Source: Yponomeuta sedellus (taxonomy: Eukaryota > Arthropoda > Insecta > Lepidoptera > Yponomeutidae). From it: a stretch of DNA of 64,000 bases. Under the pieces are notes generated by a model. The model ran no database searches. It worked only from the letters and a program-made list of their open reading frames with translations, and was not told the origin of the DNA. The stretch spans positions 13,138,505-13,202,504 of the forward strand of contig OW203730.1 in assembly GCA_934045075.1 (NCBI GenBank), written 5' to 3'. Position numbers and translations under genes: made by a program. Position 1 is the first letter of the stretch; each line of letters begins with the position of its first letter. Positions 56,086 to 64,000 of this stretch are shown piece after piece.

Positions 56086-58415
56086 GTGAATTAAGTCAAC
56101 GAAGCAACTACTTCAATGTACTTAGAAAACGAAGTCCATTCGAAGTACATTTCGCTGATATACTTGCAACTCGTTTACTCAAAACGGCGGTACTACCGCT
56201 TGGTAAGCTCAGTTTTAGGTACGACGTTGTCGATCTAGGGGTGACGAGCAACGCCAAGAACGTCAAAGAAAAGATAATCTTTGTTTCGTCGTCAGGCTAT
56301 ACTAGTCCACTGCTGGACATAGCCCTCCCTTAAAGAGCGCCACGTTGTGCTATCAAGGGGGTAATGCCCATAATCTTTGTTTCGAGTAAAAGATATTACG
56401 TAGTGCGTCAAGTTCCAGACATGGTGTACCCAAGATCAACACGCGAAGCTTAAGGTGACTATTCTTCACAAGAGATCTTAATAGAATTTGCCGGTAACGA
56501 GCGATGCGTTGCGCATGCGAACTAATCATGCCAATCAGGATGAGGGCTCGCTTCCTACCTCGCCAGGAAGTGGAACCGGATCGGAACGCGTAGGCATTCG
56601 CGCTTAAATTTTCTCTTTATCTAGTGCATGGTGGCTGATTCGATAAAAGATGTAGAATATTGCATATTGGAAGATTGCGGACTCGAAAACATTGTGAGAG
56701 AAGGACTATGCACACGACATGTAAATACAGGTTTCTATTAGTAATTGCTTATCTTTTACCTAGAGAATATAGCGCTAAAATAACTAGGTATAATAAATAA
56801 ATACCTTCTTCTGTTAACAAAAGAAATTGTGTAATCGATTCAATAAGCTTGGAGTTAGCCAGTACTCGGTTTGAGGTTTAGTAGGCCAAAGTACGTAACT
56901 ACCGATCTAAGGTAGTCGCTTCAACTGCTTCTTAACGTTGACAATGACGACGGACGGACCATAACAGAATTCAGCGTCATGTCGATCCAGAAGGAACGCG
57001 CTCTAAAGGGGGACAAGCGTCGGCGACTTGTCTCTTTGTCTCTATTATAGTCGCGGCTGACAATCGGCCTTATCTACACGTGTATCTCCTGTTGGTATCA
57101 CTCTATATGGAGCCCGTTGGTATTATCACATCAGGCTGTTCCCGGCGCGGTCGCACGGTAAGGGCAGCATTTGCATACAAGTAAATAGGTGGATATCTCG
57201 ATCTGAGAGTGCGGTGCAGGCAGATTACAGTCGTACGGCGCAGCGGCCTGCCGCTTCCGCACAGCACCTATTGAATTCGGTGCCAGGGCACCGGCTCCCA
57301 TTGCCAGTCCCCGTTTTCTTGTTAGTGTGATTTCCGAATGATAACTATCTAGCTGGGCAAGTAGGCACGCTCACCGTATTGTGCAGTGCGCAATGCTCTA
57401 TGCAAGTATGCAATACTGTTAGGTTAGCTATCACATACTTACTTAACTTAGGTATACAGTCGGGGTTTGTTAACTAAAGATTACCTATGTACTTACAGTC
57501 TTCAGCAGGTCAAGATATATTTTAGTTGCACTGTCGCCGTTGATTGAACTGATTAGAGTATACGTGTGTAAAAATTAATTTATGTGCAGTCGATTGCAAT
57601 GGATTGAAAGTACAAATCCCCTTGCACAATGGATTTTGAACAACGCGTTTGTCTGTAGCGCCTGTGTTAAGACGTCGCGCAACATTTTTCAACTTAAAAA
57701 CTGAACGTACCGCTTCCAGGCACTAAATCAGATAATGAGCTCTTGCTATCAATCATTCTAAAGTAGGGAAATTACACTTATCAAGTCTACAACATACTAG
57801 GAGCTGTAAAAAGAAGCAGTATCAATCAGCACATTATTAGTTTTATTGGCCCTAATCGCGTGTGTAACGGTGCTCGGAACTATGCGTGTTTAAGTTTATA
57901 GGCACGTTGTTTAAGGCTCCTGGCTCCCACATGGTCCTAGCTGGGAGCTTGCATACTAAAGAATTGTACTAAAGAAGCTAGACTGGGAGCGGGCACGCGA
58001 ATGCTCTCACACTCGCTCTGTTTGACCATGTTTTCGTTAATGCTCTCGTGGGTCCCATTTAATACCTAGACCTACAAATAATGGGTTAGTATGACAATTT
58101 GATTTACATTTCATTAGCCGACTAACCCACAGATTAACAATTAGAAAGACTACGTGTACTAATTGGTTACGCAATGTAAAATAGGTAGATACATTAAAAA
58201 AAAATGTGAATTGTGATTTTATGAATATGATTTTGTGGCTGCGCACACTGTCGCCTCCATTGGGTATGTTATGCCTCTACCCAAAAACGTTGTAGGTACA
58301 AGTCTCATCTGGTTAATCGTTGCCTATTGAAAGTGGTTTGATTATCGATACTGTAGGGTGCTGTATAAACGGCTTTTAGGTGTTGCGTTAGTTCAATACC
58401 ATGTGTTTTCAAAGC

Positions 58416-58544
58416 TATATAAAACGCCTGCACGCATGTAGTTCAAAGTCAGTGTAGAATACTTAGTCCAGTTTCCCTGGTTTTAATTGGTTGGTGGAGA
58501 TCCCCATCTCTATCCAAATTTAAGGAAACTTATGCTATTCGAGA
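58416..58544 (+). promoter_or_regulatory. TATA + Inr core promoter and short first exon of an unseen gene
   Basis: TATATAAAA (58416-58424) lies about 33 bases before an initiator TCAGT (58449-58453). The transcript would run about 80 bases with no ATG to ATGCTATTCGAGA at 58532, then a full-consensus donor GTAAGT at 58545. This layout (TATA, Inr, very short first coding exon) is typical of insect secreted or cuticular protein genes. No next exon with family similarity was found up to 64000, so the gene may continue outside. A chance match is possible. Confidence 0.45.
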
Positions 58545-59499
58545 GTAAGTCTTTGAGTTGTTGATGTTGACGATGCTGTATAATTGTCCAATTCAATTCT
58601 TTGTTTATGGCACGCCCCTAGTATTCTGCAAAGGACAGGTTTGTAGAGATAGTATTGAATAATGATTTCAGAATACTACGCTTTTAGAATACTGTATGCT
58701 ATCATCACAAGGGGACAATACACAGAATAATATGATTGGTGGATTTGTCTTCAATTTCGTCATTCAAACGAAATGAGGTTCAGCGATTAACTTGATTATA
58801 AAATTCAAATTATAGGCCGCGCCGCTATATACCTACCTAGGTAGCTTCAGCATCGACGATTGGTGCGCCGATTGTTAATTTGAAATTCATCGGTATAACA
58901 CTTGCCTCATACTCGAAGTCCTGTATTCTACACTGGCATGTAACAATGACTTTGTTTTCTAAGTCAATTACATTTAACAGCTAACTGTGAAGGAAGATAT
59001 CGATAAGGAAGATATTATTGAATTGTACTGGATAAACTTAGGCTCTTCCGACAAAAACTCTAGTAAATTTATCCGGTTACAATCCAATAATGTGGTTTTA
59101 AGGAAATCTGAGTGTCTAAGATGTTCACGTGAAACGCGTTTAACAACGTAAGTAAGAACGTAAGTAATTTATTTTATTTTGTACATTAGCATCTCACCTG
59201 TAATAAAATCTCACTTTTCTTACGTTGGTTGTCCTCCTGTAGTGGGCCATGGTCTGAAGCAGATAACGGGGACATTAACGCCGGCTTGTTATACCTCTGG
59301 TTACACAGAGTCGCCTGCCCGCCGCCGGAGGCACAGGACACCGGGTCAGCCTTGCGTGGGAAGACGCCGATTTGGTACTCTGTGTGCCTATATGGTTTCG
59401 TAAAGACCACTGTTGTCCTCAGAGACAACTTGTACAAAAAATATCTAAATCTATTTAGTGAGGACAACATGTTAAAAGATACATAAATGTGGTTATTTT

Positions 59500-60230
59500 G
59501 GGTTGTTCCACTAATCCCCATTGAAAGTCCCCATTGATGGGGATTCGTGAACTGTTATTATTGTTATTAAATCCACGGTATTTTAGGAGTTCAAGAGAAA
59601 AGGAATTAGAGAAAGATTAATCGAAAATATTACCAGTAATCGGGATGTTTATATACAGCTGGTCCAAATGGAGCTTATTAATTATTGTGAAATGACGATT
59701 GGCCATTGCTTAAAAAAATTGAGATGATTAAGGAATTAAATTTTTGGAATTTCGTATCAAAAATTATGTTATAGGCTGATTTTGTTTAGATAATAAGAAA
59801 ATGTACAAATCTGTGATTTGATCAACGATTGTAAATATAATATGCGATTTTATAAATAATAAGATATATGCGATTTTATTAATTGCTGTGAAAATGTGAT
59901 AGTACCTACCTGGGTATTATAATCTGTGATTTACTCAATTACTGTAAAACTCCTGTTCTATTTAACTTAGAAGAATATCTAACTAAACGTGTGTGATTTT
60001 ATAGATTATTGTAAAACTGTGATTGTATAATGTAGGTATTTGTATTAGAAAATAAATACTTTGTGATTCATAATGTGTTGTTATTCATATTTATTACCAA
60101 CGGGGATTTATGAACTTTCTGTTCACAAATCCCCATTGCCAATACTAAGACACGCCAATGGGGATTTGTGAACAAAAGTACACAAATCCCCGTCAATGGG
60201 GATTTTCAATGGGGATTAGTGGAATAACCC
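59500..60230. mobile_element. 731-bp non-autonomous DNA element with 8-bp TSD
   Basis: GTTATTTT flanks both sides (59492-59499, 60231-60238). Ends GGGTTGTTCCACTAATCCCC and, inverted, GGGTTATTCCACTAATCCCC, continuing for about 50 bases with repeated TCCCCATTG blocks. Near the right end there are extra internal copies (AAATCCCCATTG). The interior is AT-rich with recurrent TGTGATTT(A/T) and GCGATTTTAT pieces. No transposase. An 8-bp TSD fits hAT, P, Merlin or Mutator-like elements; the GGG ends do not settle which. Confidence 0.8.
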
Positions 60231-60482
60231 GTTATTTTCTTTCGGCAAATACTTTTCATAATCAGATTAGTTTAGATTAGAACTCATTATTGTATACACC
60301 AGAAAAAAATACATAAAAAGGCTTACACATCTAAGCTATTGCCGTATACAATTGGCGGTCTTATCGCTAAAAGCGATCTCTTCCAGACAACCTTGGGATA
60401 GATCGAACTGAAAGATGAAGAGAGTAGGTAGGTAGGTAGGTGTACATGAAGTATATAGGAAGAATATGTACATAAACTGACT

Positions 60483-60523
60483 TACAACTAATATTCATAT
60501 ATATTTAACAAAATACATAAATA

Positions 60524-60615
<92 letters not shown>

Positions 60616-60763
60616 TGAATATTAGTTGTATAATAGTAGTTGTTCGTTAATCAACTTCGCAATGTATATAGAACATGTGTTACGTATTTTGTCACACATC
60701 ACAGATTGCTGCTACTTCATAGAATTCGGGAAAATTCTATATACATTGCGAAGTTGACTAACG
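60483..60763. repeat. (TA)n tract and neighbouring inverted repeats
   Basis: A (TA)n run of about 80 bases (60528-60607) is bracketed by TACAACTAATATTCATATAT and its exact reverse complement at 60611-60630. Immediately after, 60645-60673 and 60735-60763 form a 29-bp inverted pair with one mismatch around a 61-base loop. Confidence 0.8.
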
Positions 60764-61296
60764 CACAGATAAACAATCAGGAAGACACATCTACGCAATA
60801 TACATCGCTATGCCAAAATAAATTATGAATTGTAGTTTTATGAAACGCTGCTCTGATCTACCTTTACATTTTGAACAGTGGGCCATTCAACATGTAGTAG
60901 GTATATCTGAAATGCTTTGCTCACATGAAGAAACTTCTGACATGTGTTTAGAAGATGCAAGGGCAAGGTCTCAGCAGATTGATTTAGCACGCTATGTTAA
61001 GTTTAAGTTTCTCCGCAGCATTCTCTTTGCTAGATGAAACTTCCCTTGAAGTAAACAAACAGTTGATAAAAATCGTCAAGACACATACTGAAACTTACTA
61101 ACACTCATGTTTCAGTGTAACTGATAAGTAGAAACGTATTCTAATGATCACAAAACGTATTTTATTATAAAATCAATTTAAAACAAATAAATATCTATCA
61201 AAAACTACGACTTTTTTTATATTCCAGGGATTGCTCGTAAAATAAAAATTGTAGGTATGTATTAAATATATCATAAGGAAATAAAAAATAAAGTCA

Positions 61297-61450
61297 CGCC
61301 TGTATCTGTATTCGAACCCGCAACCTCTGGCTATCCGTGCCAGAGGTTGCGGGTTCGAATCCCGGCATGGGTGAAATTTTTAGCCTCTAAATAGGTTTTT
61401 AAATTTGTCCTTAGCACGGGTTAGTGCATTAAAAATAAAAATAGTATATA
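61297..61450. mobile_element. tRNA-derived SINE folded on its anticodon arm
   Basis: The reverse SINE sequence runs into its anticodon stem-loop and then turns back as the forward strand: 22-bp perfect arms 61310-61331 / 61339-61360, spacer TATCCGT. The normal tail follows (AATTGTCCTT style, to about 61440). The left side abuts the start of the CACGCCTGTATC repeat. Confidence 0.75.
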
Positions 61451-61904
61451 CAACATTCATGTGGAACAAAGTATAGGCCGCTAGCGTTGACGTGAAGCGC
61501 AGACGCAGGTATTTGCGCGGAGCAGCGTGAGAGCGGCTCGGTTCAAAGAGCACGATTAGGTATTTAGCGAGATTACGGGGAGGGAGCGCGGCGGGTGTCG
61601 ACAAACAATGCCCGGACGGGGGGCGAAGCACTAAGCAAATACACCAGAAGTCATCACATAGGGTTATTTCTAAAAGGTGCAATTCCTGAGACACTCCTGT
61701 GTGCCAGATCAAAGGCCTTTTGAACAAGTTACAGCGGCCCTTCGTGGGACTCGAATATTATTAAACAACATTAAATCCTATAATCTATTCTCAGACCTAC
61801 CTAAATATACACAAAAAACATAAATATCGGTGTAGCCATTTTGGAGGAGTTTATTAAAAAAACACTATGACCAGATTTTTTGATATTAGATTGTAGGTAC
61901 TGTA

Positions 61905-62115
61905 CAATTTTAAAAACCCATTTAGAGGCTAAAAATTCCACTCATGCCGGGATTCGAACCCGCGACCTCTGGCTATCCGTGCCAGCGCTCTTCCAACTGA
62001 GCTAATGGGCAACTCACTGGCATCAGTGAAATTTCGAACCAACTGAGCTAATGGGTGACTCAGTGGCATCAGGGAATTTTCGAACCTCTTTCAATACTCT
62101 CTGTATTACGTACAG
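61905..62115 (-). mobile_element. tRNA-bearing repeat unit with internal duplication
   Basis: Reverse tRNA head, then AACTGAGCTAATGGGCAACTC followed 40 bases later by a second AACTGAGCTAATGGGTGACTC with its own GGCATCAG flank. This is a short local duplication. It ends in CTCTGTATTACGTACAG. Confidence 0.65.
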
Positions 62116-62186
62116 TCACGATACGGATTGATAAGTAGTCGACTATACACGGGTTTCTGGATCTTTCTGCACTTCCTGTAGGCCTT

Positions 62187-62425
62187 CTAAAAGTTTGACG
62201 GATCCGATCCGTCCCTCTGCATTTCATTAGATGTTGCGCCTGCGCAGATCTCGAAGGTAGTCGTTGACGCGAGGTCGCGGGCCCTGCGGCGCTGCCGTGC
62301 CGGCGGTGTCCCGCTGACCCACACCGGCTCCTCTGCCGGTAAATCGCCGCCGATGACAGTGCGTCTGCGCACCGATGTATTCCCCCTTTGCCGCACCTTT
62401 GTCAGCTGTATAGATTGTGCATAGA
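62187..62425 (-). other. GC-rich island, possible terminal coding exon
   Basis: A sharply GC-rich block in AT-rich DNA. On the minus strand an acceptor-like CAATCTATACAG (about 62410) precedes open sequence in two frames, one ending LRDLRRRNI-stop and one ending SNEMQRDGSDPSNF-stop. Both are Arg/Ala rich with no family I recognise. It could be a last exon of a gene beyond the window or a fragment of a GC-rich mobile element. Confidence 0.25.
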
Positions 62426-63628
62426 TACATTTTAAAAACTTAAATACTAAATACATTTTTAGAGTAATTGTTATGCTAAAATTAATATATACCTAATCAT
62501 TTTAAATGCAGCTTAACTTAATATGTACACTACCTAATATTAATAAGTTATGACTGGAACTGGTCATAAAAGAAAGAAAATAGTTTAAAGAATTTAGCGA
62601 AGTCATCCTTAAAAGAAAGTGCTAGTGTGCAAACATTATGTAGAAAAAGCCTATGTAAAATATCTGGTACAACTATTGTAAACGACACTGCTCCTACAGT
62701 CAAACCAAGTAATTGGTTTTGTGGGGCCTTATTTATAACATGCAATTTGTTCTTTTTATATTAATAAATACATACATACATTATTGACATTTGTTTTCTA
62801 ACCTCTTCACACGTAATCCACTTGAAAACCACTTTAACATTCGTATCTGTATACATAGGTACTCTGGCAGCGGCTTTAATTTTTTTCCACATATGAATTT
62901 TAATTCTTTTTTCCGTCAAATTTGCTATTGCATTTCAAAATCAAGGCTGTTTTAAGACTTCTTAAAATTAAAATATTCGTTTTTGGTATAAGTACCTATT
63001 TGGAAAATGCCGATTCCGCAAATTGTAATTGATCACATCACTATGAATGCTATAATGGTCCTTGAGCCTAGAAGGCTAGATTAAATGTCGTGGGATCTAA
63101 AATATAGACATGTCTAAATAAACTCTTCCAACAACGATCTGTATAAGATGCGAAGATCGAATATTTTATTCCCATTGGTAGCGCTACTGAGTCTCAGAAC
63201 TTGGTACGCAGGTAAACATAATTTAGTTCGAAAAGCGCAATTAGGTCTAAAGAGCTTCATCTTCATGTAATGTTGGTGGCTTTTCCGATGACCCCAGACT
63301 TTTACTTTCAGATTATCAGGGCAGCGAGCATCCACTATCGACGACACCAGTAAATACAAATATACAAATATATTTATTTTCTCCAGTACCTACACAATGC
63401 ACTTAAAATTAGTAACTCATAATTATTACAATGTTACATTATGTAGTAGGAGACAGGAGTCCAAAATAGGTTTACCCCGTGCTATGGATCTCCTGGCTTC
63501 CACTTCTCCAAAACCGAGGACACTGTCTCTAATGTATACAGTTTAAGTGTGCAATGGATAACATTAACTCAAGTTTAAGTACAAGTATATTATAACCCAA
63601 ATCAATTTAAAGTTTCTCAAATTACATT

Positions 63629-63703
63629 AACTTGCCTGCTCTTTATAAAGTTTATAAGTTATAAAGTTAATAAGTTATAAACTTTATAAAGAGCAGGCAA
63701 GTT
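63629..63703. repeat. 29-bp perfect inverted repeat, spacer 17
   Basis: AACTTGCCTGCTCTTTATAA onward to 63657 is matched exactly in reverse at 63675-63703. The spacer itself is rich in TTATAA/AAGTTAT pieces. Confidence 0.85.
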
Positions 63704-64000
63704 ATAAATTATAAGTAGTAGGTACCTGGTAACTAAAACCTGTGACCTCTACTCAGCCCTACGACCTAGGTCTTGGATTCGGGTTTCAGCCACAAATTAT
63801 ACAGGTTTCAGCCACTGAGCAAAGGGTGTGTAAAGGTGTGTGTGTGTGTATGTGCATAAGTATGTGTGTGTGTTTGTTATGAAAAGTGCATGTAACAACG
63901 GTATATGTATGTAATGCCTTGCAAAGATCTTGATACATCATTAGCCTAATAGCTTTTCAGTTTCTTCATAATTAAGGTATTATCCTTAGATCCATCCAAA

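Larger units (their letters stand above)
53882..64000. other. gene-poor 3' region
   Basis: 10 kb without a recognisable complete gene. Contents: SINE and MITE copies (54.4-56.4 kb), an orphan TATA/Inr start (58.4 kb), a TSD-flanked 731-bp element (59.5-60.2 kb), a CR1-like 3' end (60265-60400), a long (TA)n with inverted flanks (60.5 kb), tRNA-unit repeats (61.3-62.1 kb) and a GC-rich island (62.2-62.4 kb). 56.4-58.4 and 62.5-63.6 kb show nothing recognisable. Confidence 0.6.

Noticed and set aside
60825..61037. 70-codon plus frame after the (TA)n region
   Set aside because: Begins within a MITE end (GTAGTTTTATGAAAC). No homology seen.
61380..61727. 115-codon minus frame
   Set aside because: It starts in non-repeat GC-rich DNA but ends inside a tRNA-SINE tail, with no recognisable domain.

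Overview
This window is nuclear DNA from an insect, almost certainly a moth or butterfly. The host genes are intron-rich and insect-like. The background is AT-rich and crowded with repeats of lepidopteran type: tRNA-derived and 5S-rRNA-derived SINEs, RTE-like, CR1/Jockey-like and R1/LOA-like LINE fragments, and small TA-flanked MITEs. There are no bacterial operons, no CRISPR array and no rRNA operon. The species cannot be named from the sequence.

Layout. (1) 0.85-2.09 kb, minus strand: an F-box/LRR protein with a short spliced 5' leader. It is divergent from (2) Gdh, 2.9-21.9 kb, plus strand: mitochondrial glutamate dehydrogenase in nine coding exons (552 aa) spread over repeat-filled introns. 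(3) 21.9-24.0 kb: repeat-bearing intergenic DNA. (4) 24.0-26.2 kb, plus: a four-exon p24/TMED cargo receptor (210 aa), convergent with (5) 26.7-27.6 kb, minus: a two-exon YIPF5/Yip1-type Golgi membrane protein (265 aa). Both neighbours act in ER-Golgi traffic. (6) 28.85-53.6 kb, plus: a long gene with nine coding exons plus one probable alternative last exon. It encodes a single-pass membrane protein with a minimal ectodomain, a juxtamembrane CxCxC cluster, a proline run and 23 or 24 cytoplasmic YxxΦ tyrosine motifs, 18 of them in one large exon. The architecture is that of a transmembrane adaptor protein resembling vertebrate PAG1/Cbp. (7) 53.9-64 kb: gene-poor DNA with MITEs and SINEs, one convincing TATA+Inr start at 58.42-58.45 kb for a gene running out of the window, and a GC-rich island at 62.2-62.4 kb.

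Most notable points. The adaptor gene is the best candidate for a little-described system. Two retroelement insertions in it lie exactly on splice junctions (exon 5 acceptor, exon 7 donor), and their target-site duplications have copied the splice sites. Exon 8 has one clear decayed tandem copy and perhaps a second. A 5'-truncated LINE at 46.8-49.5 kb sits inside a head-to-tail array of tRNA-bearing repeat units and carries two back-to-back perfect fold-backs within its reverse transcriptase. It belongs to a wider set of short-spacer perfect inverted repeats across the window. A 731-bp element at 59.5-60.2 kb has long inverted ends and an 8-bp target duplication.

Exon coordinates were worked out by hand from GT/AG sites, phase continuity and protein family continuity. 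No alignment or search was run.
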